The position numbers and the translations under genes were made by a program. Below the pieces are notes generated by a model, which was not told the origin of the DNA, searched no databases, and saw nothing but the letters and a program-made list of their open reading frames with translations. Below, in pieces: positions 1 through 11,042 of a stretch of 32,924 bases of DNA. Location of the stretch: assembly GCA_036382395.1 (NCBI GenBank), contig DASVHW010000407.1:1-32924 (forward strand), read 5' to 3'. How positions within the stretch are numbered: the stretch's first letter is position 1; each line of letters opens with the position of its first letter. This DNA is from Candidatus Binatia bacterium. Lineage in GTDB: Bacteria > Desulfobacterota > Binatia > HRBIN30.

Positions 1-52
1 AGCTTTCAGCGCCGAAGATTTCAACCAGAGAGTCGAAACGTAGCCGCTGTGG

Positions 53-778
53 TTACTTGCCGCCGGCGCTACTCAGCTGGCTCAGTAGCTGGCGCGCTTC
101 CTGGACTTGGCGATACTTGCCCATGCGCTCCGCCACCTGCATGGCCACCTCGAGCAAGGGCACGCTACGTTCCGGGTGGCCCATGTCACGATAGGTCTCG
201 GCGAGCTCGATGCGCGACCCGACCGCATTATTCGGATCGAGCTGCACGGCGCGCCCCAGATAGTCCGCCGCCTTTTCGAGGCTGCCACCCAAGACCCAAG
301 GCAGTTGCCGGTACATACCGCCCCTGGCCGCCAAGGCGTCAACGTGGTTCGGATTCAGCTCCAGCACCCGATCGAGCTCGCGATTTACCGTCCAGAGATT
401 GATCGGGTTGGCAACCGCGCCTTCCAGCAGCATGACACGTCCACCGTTGGCGAAATTGACGAAGTGTGCATCTGCGTTGTTGTCATCAGCCTGCACGGCC
501 CGCTTTGCCAGCTCGAAACCTTCGCGGTACGCGGTCAACCGGGCGTCCTTCGTCGCGGCATCCTCGCCGCGATGAAGACACTCGAGTGAGCGTCGCGCCA
601 GGTCCTGTGCTGCTTCGATTCTGCCGCTGGCGTAGGCCGATTGCTGCCCAGGCGCACCCTGCGCGGCACAGGGCTGCACCGGCAGGACAATGGCCGCAAG
701 GGCAAACGCCCCGAACACTGCCACCTGGATACTAGCCGTCACGCGTCGGAGGCGCGCTCCCAAATAGGCCAAAGCCAT
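53..778 (-). CDS. Secreted or periplasmic TPR-repeat protein
   Basis: A 241-residue protein read from the ATG at 778. The frame stays open upstream to 859, but the upstream residues look unlike a signal sequence, while starting here gives a basic N-terminus, a hydrophobic stretch (about residues 14-32) and an Ala-rich site ending CAAQ, a typical signal peptide. The mature part is helical. Near residues 110-170 it has tetratricopeptide spacing, with ELNPNHVDALAARG and later QLDPNNAVGSRIELAETYRDMG. TPRs mediate protein-protein contacts, so a periplasmic scaffold role is likely, but no partner is visible. It is the last minus-strand gene of the cluster, 108 bp downstream of the YchF-like gene. 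A GGAG lies only about two bases from the ATG, so the start is not certain. Confidence 0.7.
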   Translation of the reverse strand: MALAYLGARLRRVTASIQVAVFGAFALAAIVLPVQPCAAQGAPGQQSAYASGRIEAAQDLARRSLECLHRGEDAATKDARLTAYREGFELAKRAVQADDNNADAHFVNFANGGRVMLLEGAVANPINLWTVNRELDRVLELNPNHVDALAARGGMYRQLPWVLGGSLEKAADYLGRAVQLDPNNAVGSRIELAETYRDMGHPERSVPLLEVAMQVAERMGKYRQVQEARQLLSQLSSAGGK

Positions 779-886
779 TCTCCAGAACCATACAGCTTGA
801 CGCACGGCCTCGCAAGAACGATTGCGGAACACTCCTGCCCTCCGCGAGCATCGCCCCAACGTTGCGCGCGCATGACACGCGGCAGA

Positions 887-1951
887 TCACACGTTGAAAC
901 GGAAATGGATGATGTCGCCGTCCTTGACAACGTACTCCTTGCCTTCGAGGCGAAGCTTGCCGGCCTCGCGGCACTTGGCTTCGCTGCCGTAGCGGATGAA
1001 ATCATCGTAGTGCATGACCTCAGCGCGGATGAAACCACGCTCGATGTCGCTGTGGATCTTCCCGGCCGCCTTGACCGCGGTGGTGCCGCGCTTGATGGTC
1101 CAGGCACGCACCTCGTCTTCGCCGCTGGTGAGGAAGCTGATTTGGTCGAGGAGCTCGTATGCCGCGGTGACGAAACGGTCGCGTGCCGGTGCCTTCACCC
1201 CGATGTCATCGAGGAACGCCTGGCGGTCGTCCGGCTCCAGCCCAGCGATCTCCATCTCGATTTGTCCCGACAGCATCAGTCCAGTGAGCCCCTCGGCTTC
1301 GAGCCACGCGGCAACGGCACTGGGTACGGGGGCATGCACGTCTGCCTCGCTGACGTTGAGCAGCACCATGAGCGGCCGGCGGGAGAGAAAGCCGAAACCG
1401 GCGAGCGCGACCGCGTCCTCGGCCGACCATTCCACGCGCCGCAACGGCCGTTCCTCATCGAGCCTCGCCTTGCAGCGCTCGAGCAGCGCCCGCTCGTGCT
1501 CTTTGCCTTTTTCCTTTTGCAGTCGTTCCAGGCGCTTTTCGATCAATCCCAGGTCGGCCAGCAACAGCTCGCTCTTGAAGTTCGCCAGGTCGCGCACGGG
1601 GTCGGGTGACGCATCCGTGACTTCGTCAGTAACGCCGCGCACCACCTGCACCAGCGCGTCGCTCTCGCGCATCTGCGTAAGCGTGGCGGTGTCCAGCGCA
1701 CTGCTGCTGCGCCCCTCCTCACCCGCAAGATGTGGGGCGGGGAAATCGACAAAGACGATCTCGGCGTACGTCGTTTTGCGTGGATGAAAGATCGCGCTCA
1801 GCCGGTCGACGCGCGGGTCGGGAACCTTGATGGTGCCGAGGTGGACCTTCCCGGGCTCGGTAAAACCACCGACCTCGGCGTGCTGCCCGGTCAGGGCGTT
1901 GAACACTGTGGTCTTGCCGCTACGGAGAAATCCCGCGATGCCAACTTTCAT
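887..1951 (-). CDS. YchF/Obg-like nucleotide-binding protein with C-terminal TGS (DUF933) domain, divergent
   Basis: A 354-residue P-loop protein related to the YchF/OLA1 ATPases, soluble proteins that bind ribosomes. Residues 7-14 form the P-loop (GFLRSGKT) and are followed by VFNALTG as in YchF. The C-terminus has the DUF933/TGS signature: IHSDIERGFIRAEV, then a basic KLRLEGKEYVVKDGD stretch, ending in HFRFNV. Length is close to the usual 363. Unlike canonical YchF (GLPNVGKST, DIAGLVKGAS and GEGLGN), the P-loop core reads RSGKT and the switch II region reads VDFPAPHLAGEEG. It is therefore probably a paralogous subfamily, not the housekeeping ychF, and no symbol is given. A mirrored heptamer array lies directly upstream, 12 bp from the start codon. 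Nucleotide preference cannot be told from sequence. Confidence 0.85.
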   Translation of the reverse strand: MKVGIAGFLRSGKTTVFNALTGQHAEVGGFTEPGKVHLGTIKVPDPRVDRLSAIFHPRKTTYAEIVFVDFPAPHLAGEEGRSSSALDTATLTQMRESDALVQVVRGVTDEVTDASPDPVRDLANFKSELLLADLGLIEKRLERLQKEKGKEHERALLERCKARLDEERPLRRVEWSAEDAVALAGFGFLSRRPLMVLLNVSEADVHAPVPSAVAAWLEAEGLTGLMLSGQIEMEIAGLEPDDRQAFLDDIGVKAPARDRFVTAAYELLDQISFLTSGEDEVRAWTIKRGTTAVKAAGKIHSDIERGFIRAEVMHYDDFIRYGSEAKCREAGKLRLEGKEYVVKDGDIIHFRFNV

Positions 1952-1963
1952 GGGAATGAGCCC

Positions 1964-2061
1964 TCAGCTGTCAGCTTTCAGCCTTCAGCTTCTGAACGAA
2001 CGGCGATTCTCTAGGGTCCCGCATCTTCCTCTGAAGCTGACAGCTGATTGCTGACAGCTGA
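1964..2061. repeat. Mirrored heptamer array, site A (TCAGCNN units)
   Basis: TCAGC occurs at 1964, 1971, 1978 and 1985, exactly seven bases apart. After a 46-base loop its complement GCTGA occurs at 2036, 2043, 2050 and 2057, again exactly seven apart. The two arms can pair in several registers into a long imperfect hairpin. The array fills most of the gap between the argG stop (2072) and the YchF-like start (1951). Confidence 0.9.
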
Positions 2062-2071
2062 ACTCTGGCCG

Positions 2072-3280
<1,209 letters not shown>

Positions 3281-3301
3281 CTGTTCAATCCTGTGAACGG
3301 G

Positions 3302-3382
3302 TGAGCCGGTCAGCCGGTATGCCGGTGCGCCAGTCCACACTGTTCGCCAACCGGTGCACTGGCGGACCGGCACACTGGTGCA
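3302..3382. repeat. Mirrored octamer array, site E (NNNGCCGG units)
   Basis: Four direct 8-mers (consensus TNNGCCGG) run from 3302 to 3333. An 17-base loop follows, then four 8-mers on the inverted motif (CCGGTGCA, CTGGCGGA, CCGGCACA, CTGGTGCA) at 3351-3382. The period is exactly eight in both arms, unlike the seven of the sister arrays. It ends one base from the argF stop codon and begins 21 bases from the argG start. Confidence 0.88.
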
Positions 3383-3383
3383 C

Positions 3384-4310
3384 TCATCGATGTGTCTTCA
3401 CCTTGTCGCTGAGCCAGACCATGATGGCCTTCTGGATGTGCAGCCGGTTCTCGGCCTGGTCGAAAACGATCGAGTGCGGCCCTTCGATCACGTCGTCGGT
3501 GATCTCTTCGCCGCGGTGTGCCGGCAGGCAGTGCATGACGACCGCATCGGGGCTCCCGAGTTGCAACAAGGACGCATTGATCTGGTAGTCGGCAAAGTCC
3601 CGGCGTCGCTTCTCGGTCTCACTCTCCTGGCCCATGCTGGTCCACACGTCGGTATAGAATACCTCCGCCCCGCGTGCCGCCGCCGCGGCATCGTGGGTGA
3701 CGGTCACTCGCGCGCCGGCGGCGCGTGCAGCTTCCAGGGTGAGTGCATCGGGCTCGTACCCCGGCGGCGATGCCAAGATGAACTCGAAATGAAACTTGGC
3801 GGCCGCGTCAATCCAGGAGTTGGCGACATTGTTGGCGTCGCCGACGAAGGCGATGCGCAAACCGTCCAGCCGCCCGCGCTTCTCGATCAAGGTGAAGCAA
3901 TCGGCCAGTACCTGACACGGATGAAGGCGATCGGAGAGTCCGTTGATGACCGGCACGCCCGCATGCCGCGCCAGTTCGACCAGCGTGGTGTGGAAATAGG
4001 TGCGGGCCATGATCAAGTCCACCCAGCGTTCCAGGTTGCGTGCGATATCCGCAACCGATTCCCGTTGGCCCAACTGGATGTCTTGCGGCGTCAGATAGAC
4101 CGGCCTACCGCCGAGCTGGCCCATGCCGATCTCGAACGTCACGCGGGTACGCAGGCTCGGCTTCTCGAAAATCATCGCCAGCGATTTGCCGGCCAGCAGC
4201 GCCGGCTGCTTGCCCGCCTTGAGGTCGCCTTTGAGCCGCGCCGCAAGATGCAGGATCTCCTCCAGCTCGCCGCGGCCGAAGTCGGCAAAACTCAGGAAGT
4301 CGCGCTTCAT
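3384..4310 (-). CDS. argF: Ornithine carbamoyltransferase
   Basis: Transfers the carbamoyl group from carbamoyl phosphate to ornithine to make citrulline, in the cytoplasm. The 308-residue length is typical. Carbamoyl-phosphate-binding SLRTR is at residues 52-56, HPCQ at 130-133, the ornithine loop DVWTSMGQE at 221-229 and the catalytic HCLP at 260-263. These motifs identify an ornithine rather than an aspartate carbamoyltransferase. The ATG overlaps the argD stop codon in an ATGA (4307-4310), so translation of the two is probably coupled. The gene ends one base from a mirrored octamer array. Confidence 0.97.
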   Translation of the reverse strand: MKRDFLSFADFGRGELEEILHLAARLKGDLKAGKQPALLAGKSLAMIFEKPSLRTRVTFEIGMGQLGGRPVYLTPQDIQLGQRESVADIARNLERWVDLIMARTYFHTTLVELARHAGVPVINGLSDRLHPCQVLADCFTLIEKRGRLDGLRIAFVGDANNVANSWIDAAAKFHFEFILASPPGYEPDALTLEAARAAGARVTVTHDAAAAARGAEVFYTDVWTSMGQESETEKRRRDFADYQINASLLQLGSPDAVVMHCLPAHRGEEITDDVIEGPHSIVFDQAENRLHIQKAIMVWLSDKVKTHR

Positions 4311-5491
4311 TGTTTCAGCACGCGGTCGACGATGTCGAGGGCACGGTCGATCTCATACTGTGCCACGATCAACGGCGGAGAGAAGCGTAGCACCTTCTCC
4401 GCCGTGCAGTTGATGAGCAGGCCGGCATGGCGGCAGGCATCGACCACCGGGGCCCCCGGCCCATCGAGCTCGACGCCTACCAGCAGGCCTTCCCCGCGTA
4501 CGTCGCGGATGCGCGGCGACCGCATCTGCAACTCCCGCAAGCGGGCACGCAGGTAGTCGCCTTGGACCCGGCAATTCGCCAGTACCCCTTCTTCGATGAG
4601 GACGCGCATCACCGCCACGGCCACCGCACAGGTGAGGGCGTTGCCACCAAACGTGGAGCCGTGGGCGCCGGTGGTGAAACTGACCGCGAGCTTATCCGTC
4701 GCCAGCATGGCCCCGATCGGCACCCCGGCGCCGAGACCTTTGGCCAGGGTCATGATATCCGGCGTGATACCGCTCTGCTCGTAGGCGAACAGCGTGCCCA
4801 AGCGGCCCATGCCGGTTTGCACCTCGTCCAGAATGAGCAGCAAGCCGTAGCGATCGCACAGCCCACGCACGCGCCGCAGGTAGTCCGGGTGGGGAACGAC
4901 GATGCCGCCCTCGCCTTGCAGCGGTTCGATCATCACCGCAATCGTGCGTGCCGAGATCGCCGCTTCGAGCGCCTCGACATCGTTGTAGGGAAAATAGCGA
5001 AAGCCTTCCGGCAGCGGTTGGAAGCCCAGCCGGACCTTTTCCTGGCCCGTGGCGGTGATGGTGGCGATGGTGCGGCCGTGGAACGAGCCCAGCGCCGTGA
5101 GGATCTCGAAGCGTCCGTCACCGTGCTCAGCGCCGTACTTGCGGGCCAGCTTGATCGCGGCCTCGTTGGCCTCGGCGCCGCTGTTGCAGAGGAAGACCCG
5201 GTCAGCAAAGGAATGCGTGCACAGCGACTCCGCCAGTAGCGCTTGCGGCTCGCTGTGATGCAGGTTGGACACGTGCAGGATCTTTTGCGCTTGCTCCACG
5301 ATGGCACGGGTCACGCTGGGATGGGAATGGCCGAGCGAAGCCACCACCGTGCTGGCGAAGAAGTCGAGATACTCTTTCCCGTCCGCATCCCACACCCGGC
5401 AGCCCTGGCCGCGTACGAGTGCGATTGGCGCACGAGGATAGAGCGGGAACAAGTATCGGTTGTTCCGCGCGATGATCTCTTCGTTGGTCAT
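4307..5491 (-). CDS. argD: Acetylornithine aminotransferase (PLP-dependent)
   Basis: A class III PLP aminotransferase that converts N-acetylglutamate semialdehyde and glutamate to N-acetylornithine. The 394-residue length is normal. The ATG at 5491 is chosen over an in-frame GTG at 5500 because a GGGGGAAGG ribosome-binding site lies about eight bases upstream of it. Landmarks are NSGAEANEAAIKLAR (phosphate-binding cup), the cofactor aspartate in LLILDEVQTGMGR (about residue 222), and the Schiff-base lysine in TLAKGLGAG (about 251). The protein could also act on succinyl-diaminopimelate, as some ArgD enzymes do. Its place between argB and argF points to arginine. It overlaps argF by four bases. 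Confidence 0.96.
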   Translation of the reverse strand: MTNEEIIARNNRYLFPLYPRAPIALVRGQGCRVWDADGKEYLDFFASTVVASLGHSHPSVTRAIVEQAQKILHVSNLHHSEPQALLAESLCTHSFADRVFLCNSGAEANEAAIKLARKYGAEHGDGRFEILTALGSFHGRTIATITATGQEKVRLGFQPLPEGFRYFPYNDVEALEAAISARTIAVMIEPLQGEGGIVVPHPDYLRRVRGLCDRYGLLLILDEVQTGMGRLGTLFAYEQSGITPDIMTLAKGLGAGVPIGAMLATDKLAVSFTTGAHGSTFGGNALTCAVAVAVMRVLIEEGVLANCRVQGDYLRARLRELQMRSPRIRDVRGEGLLVGVELDGPGAPVVDACRHAGLLINCTAEKVLRFSPPLIVAQYEIDRALDIVDRVLKQ

Positions 5492-5528
5492 TGCGGGCAC
5501 CTTCCCCCTTCGAAAAAGGGCACCGACC

Positions 5529-6473
<945 letters not shown>

Positions 6474-6493
6474 TTATCTCGGCCTGGCCTCGC

Positions 6494-6604
6494 GTCGATA
6501 GTCGACAGTGGAGAGTCGACAGTGTTCGGACACTGCCTGCATCGGTTCCTAGTTCTCACTCCCACCATGGACTATTGACTATCAACCTTTGACTATCAAC
6601 TGTC
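6494..6604. repeat. Mirrored heptamer array, site C (GATAGTC-like units)
   Basis: Five direct units start at 6494, 6501, 6508, 6515 and 6522 (GTCGATA, GTCGACA, GTGGAGA, GTCGACA, GTGTTCG). Five inverted units start at 6570, 6577, 6584, 6591 and 6598 (GACTATT, GACTATC, AACCTTT, GACTATC, AACTGTC). The right arm ends three bases from the hslU stop codon, and the left arm begins 20 bases from the argB start. Confidence 0.85.
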
Positions 6605-6607
6605 CTC

Positions 6608-7975
<1,368 letters not shown>

Positions 7976-8029
7976 TCGCTTATTTAGGTATCATGATCGA
8001 GCAGCGATGCAACCGGCGGCCGAGCCAGG

Positions 8030-8138
8030 GGTAGTCCGTAGTGGGTCGTCAGTAGTCGATCGTTCGAAGTTGAGAGCCCATGGCCCAGAAGTCTCGGCCT
8101 ATGAACTATCGACGACCGACTCTTGACTATCGACTGCC
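8030..8138. repeat. Mirrored heptamer array, site D (GTAGTC-like units)
   Basis: Six direct units run from 8030 (GGTAGTC, CGTAGTG, GGTCGTC, AGTAGTC, GATCGTT, CGAAGTT). Five inverted units run from 8104 (AACTATC, GACGACC, GACTCTT, GACTATC, GACTGCC). The right arm ends two bases from the hslV stop codon. Unit sequence is related to site C but has drifted. Confidence 0.83.
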
Positions 8139-8140
8139 GT

Positions 8141-8695
8141 TTACAGCTCGTCGATGACCAACTGATCGTTGGTATAGACGCAGATCGCGGCGGCCTCCCG
8201 CATGGCCTCTTCGGCTATGGTGCGCGCGTCGAGGTCGGTGTGCCTCATCAACACCCGCGCCGCGGCCAGCGCGTAGTTGCCTCCGGAACCGATGGCGATG
8301 ACGTTGTCATCCGGCTCGATGACGTCGCCGCTGCCGGAGAGCACCAGCAAGGCGTCGTGATCGGCGGCAATCAGCAAGGCCTCCAGCCGCCTGAGCACCC
8401 TGTCCGTGCGCCAGTCCTTCGCCAGCTCGACGGCGGCGCGCCGCAGGTTGCCGCCATGCTGCTCCAGCTGTTTCTCGAACTTGTCGAACAGACTGAAGGC
8501 GTCGGCGCTGGCACCGGCGAAGCCGGCAATCACCTTGCCGTTATAGATACGACGGACCTTGCGGGCGGTGCGTTTCATCACCGTGCCGCCCATGCTGACC
8601 TGGCCGTCACCGGCCATGACCACCTTGCCCTTATGGCGCAAGGCCAGGATGGTGGTGCTGCGAATGGTCCGGTCCGGCTCGTGTGCTTGTGTCAT
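8141..8695 (-). CDS. hslV: ATP-dependent protease peptidase subunit HslV
   Basis: Threonine peptidase of the HslUV complex, forming a double hexamer capped by HslU. It is 184 residues from the ATG at 8695. The frame is open to an ATG at 8716, but those extra codons fall inside the heptamer array and are not homologous. A short propeptide ([13 protein letters not shown]) precedes TTILAL, so after processing Thr14 becomes the catalytic N-terminal threonine. The GDGQVSMG and [10 protein letters not shown] motifs are as in the family. It lies between xerC and hslU, an order also seen in Firmicutes (codV-clpQ-clpY) and deltaproteobacteria. A mirrored heptamer array ends 12 bases upstream of the start. 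Confidence 0.96.
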   Translation of the reverse strand: MTQAHEPDRTIRSTTILALRHKGKVVMAGDGQVSMGGTVMKRTARKVRRIYNGKVIAGFAGASADAFSLFDKFEKQLEQHGGNLRRAAVELAKDWRTDRVLRRLEALLIAADHDALLVLSGSGDVIEPDDNVIAIGSGGNYALAAARVLMRHTDLDARTIAEEAMREAAAICVYTNDQLVIDEL

Positions 8696-8707
8696 AGGAT
8701 TCTCGGT

Positions 8708-8790
8708 GTTCAGCATTCAGCTATCAGCTTTCAGCCGTCAGCTGAAGGGATCGCAGAGCTGAACGCTGATGGCTGACCGCTGATAGCTTC
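8708..8790. repeat. Mirrored heptamer array, site B (NNTCAGC units)
   Basis: Five direct heptamers ending in TCAGC start at 8708, 8715, 8722, 8729 and 8736. After a short loop, the complement GCTGA starts at 8758, 8765, 8772 and 8779, with a decayed fifth copy at 8786. The period is exactly seven throughout. It is the same unit family as site A, almost 7 kb away. It ends one base from the xerC stop codon and starts 12 bases from the hslV ATG. Confidence 0.92.
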
Positions 8791-8791
8791 T

Positions 8792-9703
8792 TCACGCCCT
8801 TGGATGCGCCTTGTCATAGACGCTCATCAGTTGATCGAGGTTGACGTGGGTATACTTCTGTGTGGTCGACAGCGTGGCGTGCCCCAGCAGCTCCTGGATG
8901 GCGCGGAGATCGGCGCCGGCGTTGAGCAGATGCGTCGCAAAACTGTGCCGCAACGCGTGCGGGCTCGCCTTGGTCGCCAGGCCGCTCACGACCACGTAGC
9001 GCTCCACCATGCGCGCCACGCTGCGCGTCGTCAGTCGGCTGCCTCTCCGGTTCAGGTACACGGCCTTGTCATCGCGCAACCGGCGCGGGCACAGATCAGC
9101 CAAACCTCCCCGGTACACGGCCAGCGCCGCCAGCGCTTTGCGCCCGATCGGCACCAGGCGTTCCTTGCCCCCTTTGCCGCGCACACGCACGAGCTCGAGA
9201 GAGGCGTCGATGTCGGGCCAATCCAACCCGATCAATTCGCTCACGCGCAGGCCGCAGGAATAGAGCACCTCGAGCAGCGCGCGGTCACGCAGCCCGACGG
9301 GCGTGTCCCTGGGCGGCGCCTCCAGCAACCGGAACATGTCGTCGACGGTAAGATGCACCGGAAGCTGCTGCTCCTTCTTCGGCGTCGCCAGTCCCGCCGT
9401 TGGGTCGCGCTCAATGACACCGCAGCGCAGCAGGTAGCGGAAGAATCCTTTCGCCGCGGACAACTTGCGGCCGACGGAGCTTTTGCGGTTCCGGCGCAGC
9501 AAGGCAGCCATGAATCCACGGATGGCCACCTGATCGACGCGATCCGGGGCGATGTCGTCACCGGCGTCGTTCAGCCCGAGCCGGCGCTGGAGCAGGAAGG
9601 CGTGCAGCTGGCGCAGGTCGCTGGCGTAGTTGCGCACGGTGTGCGGCGAGGCGTTTTCCTCCACCACCAGCGCCCGTTTGAATTCTGCGATCCGCGTCAG
9701 CAT
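8792..9703 (-). CDS. xerC: Tyrosine recombinase XerC
   Basis: Site-specific recombinase of the XerC/XerD type, which resolves chromosome dimers at dif. It has an N-terminal SAM-like core-binding domain (about residues 5-90) and a C-terminal catalytic domain. The catalytic set is complete: Arg in CGLRVSEL (about 153), Lys in RGKGGKER (about 177), HALRH (His249, Arg252), His in LGHATLSTTQ (275) and the nucleophile Tyr in KYTHV (284). The ATG at 9703 gives 303 residues, typical for XerC; an in-frame GTG at 9724 would add seven. An association with hslVU is common, which favours XerC over a phage integrase; XerD cannot be fully excluded. Confidence 0.93.
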   Translation of the reverse strand: MLTRIAEFKRALVVEENASPHTVRNYASDLRQLHAFLLQRRLGLNDAGDDIAPDRVDQVAIRGFMAALLRRNRKSSVGRKLSAAKGFFRYLLRCGVIERDPTAGLATPKKEQQLPVHLTVDDMFRLLEAPPRDTPVGLRDRALLEVLYSCGLRVSELIGLDWPDIDASLELVRVRGKGGKERLVPIGRKALAALAVYRGGLADLCPRRLRDDKAVYLNRRGSRLTTRSVARMVERYVVVSGLATKASPHALRHSFATHLLNAGADLRAIQELLGHATLSTTQKYTHVNLDQLMSVYDKAHPRA

Positions 9704-9801
9704 GCCTTCCAGCGTCGAGCACACCTATGCTATCAACCCCTCCGTGCAGCGGCAAGGAAACGGGCGGCGTAGCGCGATTTACCTATGGGGTATGATCAAG
9801 C

Positions 9802-9836
9802 GCCATAAGCCATATGCCACAAGCCATATGCCAGCT
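9802..9836. repeat. Single-arm heptamer array, site G (GCCATAN units)
   Basis: Five tandem units (GCCATAA, GCCATAT, GCCACAA, GCCATAT, GCCAGCT) start at 9802, 9809, 9816, 9823 and 9830. The array lies in the divergent gap between xerC and the small Cys-rich gene and ends five bases before the ATG of the latter. No mirrored arm is seen. Confidence 0.85.
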
Positions 9837-9841
9837 GGGTG

Positions 9842-10132
9842 ATGGAACGCGTCTGTCATCACTGCGGCCACGACATCGGCCCGGCTGAGCGGATCGGCCG
9901 GCGTGACGCCTGCCTACACTGCCGCGCCGACCTCCACTGCTGCTTGAACTGTACCTTCTACGAGCCGAACGCCAACAACCAGTGTCGCGAGCCGCAATCC
10001 GAGCGGCAAGTCGACAAAGCCGTGGGGAACTTCTGCGATTACTTCGGTTTCCGCATCGCACGGCCCGCGAAGGTGAAGGGCACCGACGCCGCCCGTGCCC
10101 GGCTCGACGGCTTGTTCGCCAAGAAGAAATGA
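9842..10132 (+). CDS. Small nine-cysteine zinc-ribbon-like protein
   Basis: A 96-residue soluble protein, not recognised as a named family. It has cysteines at 5, 8, 24, 27, 33, 34, 37, 48 and 65. The pairs CHHC (5-8), CLHC (24-27) and CLNC (34-37) have zinc-knuckle spacing, so one or two zinc ribbons are likely; an iron-sulfur site is less likely. A basic tail follows (KVKG, then FAKKK). The ATG at 9842 follows an in-frame GTG at 9839; either could be used. There is no canonical ribosome-binding site, since the heptamer array ends directly upstream. It is divergent from xerC and 107 bp from the vapC end. Codon use and density of conserved-looking Cys suggest a real gene. Confidence 0.75.
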   Translation: MERVCHHCGHDIGPAERIGRRDACLHCRADLHCCLNCTFYEPNANNQCREPQSERQVDKAVGNFCDYFGFRIARPAKVKGTDAARARLDGLFAKKK

Positions 10133-10239
10133 TAACCCAAGCCCTCGGAGGGCGGCGACCACCCGCTGCTCAGGCAGCCCGCAGGAGGTCTCCAACTTCG
10201 AAGAGTTCGATTGATGGCGCGCCCGGCAGCGGTTGCCTC

Positions 10240-10656
10240 CTACAAAAGCTTCACGCGGCACCGCTTGGCTGCTGCGCGCAGCGGGCCGTCCTTACACGCG
10301 AGCGGGAGTTTCTTTCGTAGCGCAAGCTCCAGATAGGCCGCATCATAGATGCTCAGTCCCTGCCGCGACGCGAGCTCGGACAGCCTGGTGAAGGCGAGCG
10401 AGGCCATCTCGTGATCGAGCGCAACCGAGAGCTGCGCGAGGGCCGCGAGCGCCGTTCCGCGTTCCTCCTCGGTGAGCTTGCCGCGGCGGACGAGAACGAG
10501 CAGCGCGTTCGCGGTCTCCAGCGGCCACAGGGCGGGGGCCTGGACTACGGCCCCGTCGCAGAGGGCTTGGAGGAGAGCTTGCGAGCCGCTCGTGGCCTGC
10601 GCGGGATGCACCCAAGCGACGCCGATCGAGGCATCGACGATGAAATCCTGGGTCAC
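10240..10656 (-). CDS. VapC-type PIN-domain toxin
   Basis: A 138-residue PIN-domain ribonuclease, the toxin of a type II toxin-antitoxin pair. The acidic active-site residues are present: Asp8 in FIVDAS, Glu47 in WPLETAN, Asp105 in IYDAAYLELA and Asp123 in ACKDGPL. VapC enzymes cut tRNA or rRNA using Mg2+ held by these acids; the target here is unknown. It overlaps the upstream antitoxin gene by four bases (10653-10656), so the pair is translationally coupled and intact. Confidence 0.9.
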   Translation of the reverse strand: MTQDFIVDASIGVAWVHPAQATSGSQALLQALCDGAVVQAPALWPLETANALLVLVRRGKLTEEERGTALAALAQLSVALDHEMASLAFTRLSELASRQGLSIYDAAYLELALRKKLPLACKDGPLRAAAKRCRVKLL

Positions 10657-10916
10657 AGCCGGCCTTCTTCGATTGCCGACCGGACCTCCGCGTCGGAAAG
10701 CGAGCGCCTGCCCTTCGTGCGCGCTCTGATCCGTCCCTGGAGCTGCCGCAGCTCGGCAACGCCCTGCCGGACCGCGCTCAGCTTTCGTCCTCCCTCGGGA
10801 ACCATTCTCGCAACCGGCTTGTCATGGCGAGTCACAACGATCTCCTCTCCGCGCGCCACGCGGTCGAGTAGCTTGCCGAACCGGTTCTTTGCCTCCAATG
10901 CAGTTACGGTGATCAT
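10653..10916 (-). CDS. Phd/YefM-family antitoxin
   Basis: An 87-residue antitoxin. The N-terminal half has the Phd/YefM fold signature (TVTALEAKNRFGKLLDRVARGE, split by EEIVVTRHDKPVARMVP), which forms the DNA-binding dimer. The C-terminal part is charged and probably wraps the toxin (inference from the family). It sits just upstream of the PIN toxin with an ATGA overlap. A perfect 8-bp inverted repeat 12 bases upstream of its ATG is the likely operator for autoregulation. Confidence 0.9.
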   Translation of the reverse strand: MITVTALEAKNRFGKLLDRVARGEEIVVTRHDKPVARMVPEGGRKLSAVRQGVAELRQLQGRIRARTKGRRSLSDAEVRSAIEEGRL

Positions 10917-10927
10917 GCGCCAGGCTC

Positions 10928-10953
10928 AGAATAGCTAGTGAATGGCTATTCTA
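10928..10953 (-). promoter_or_regulatory. Probable toxin-antitoxin operator and -10 box
   Basis: AGAATAGC (10928-10935) and GCTATTCT (10945-10952) form a perfect 8-bp inverted repeat with a 9-base spacer, 12 bases upstream of the antitoxin ATG. On the minus strand the distal arm contains TAGAAT (10948-10953), five of six matches to a -10 box. Binding of the antitoxin dimer would block this promoter. No good -35 box is visible. Confidence 0.6.
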
Positions 10954-11020
10954 CAAGCGCGGAGGGGGGCGTTCTCCCTGATCTACTCCGCCCGAGGATC
11001 TTCATCCGGCGCGAAGACCT

Positions 11021-11041
11021 CAATATGCAATCGGCAATCGT
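11021..11041. repeat. Short single-arm heptamer array, site H (CAATNNN units)
   Basis: Three units (CAATATG, CAATCGG, CAATCGT) start at 11021, 11028 and 11035. The array ends one base from the stop codon of the crotonase gene, the same placement as the mirrored arrays further left. Confidence 0.6.
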
Positions 11042-11042
11042 C

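Noticed and set aside
641-1609. Long plus-strand open frame opposite the YchF-like gene
   Set aside because: It is antisense to a gene with clear motifs, has no domain or ribosome-binding site, and reflects high GC content.
3354-4556. 400-codon plus-strand open frame
   Set aside because: It lies opposite argF and the end of argD, whose motifs are unmistakable; it is a shadow.
8696-8716. Upstream start for hslV adding seven residues
   Set aside because: The added codons are translated heptamer-array sequence and would lengthen the propeptide without homology.
10141-10153. GCCCTCGGAGGGC as a terminator for the Cys-rich gene
   Set aside because: The loop is too small, no T-run follows, and it may be a chance GC-rich palindrome.
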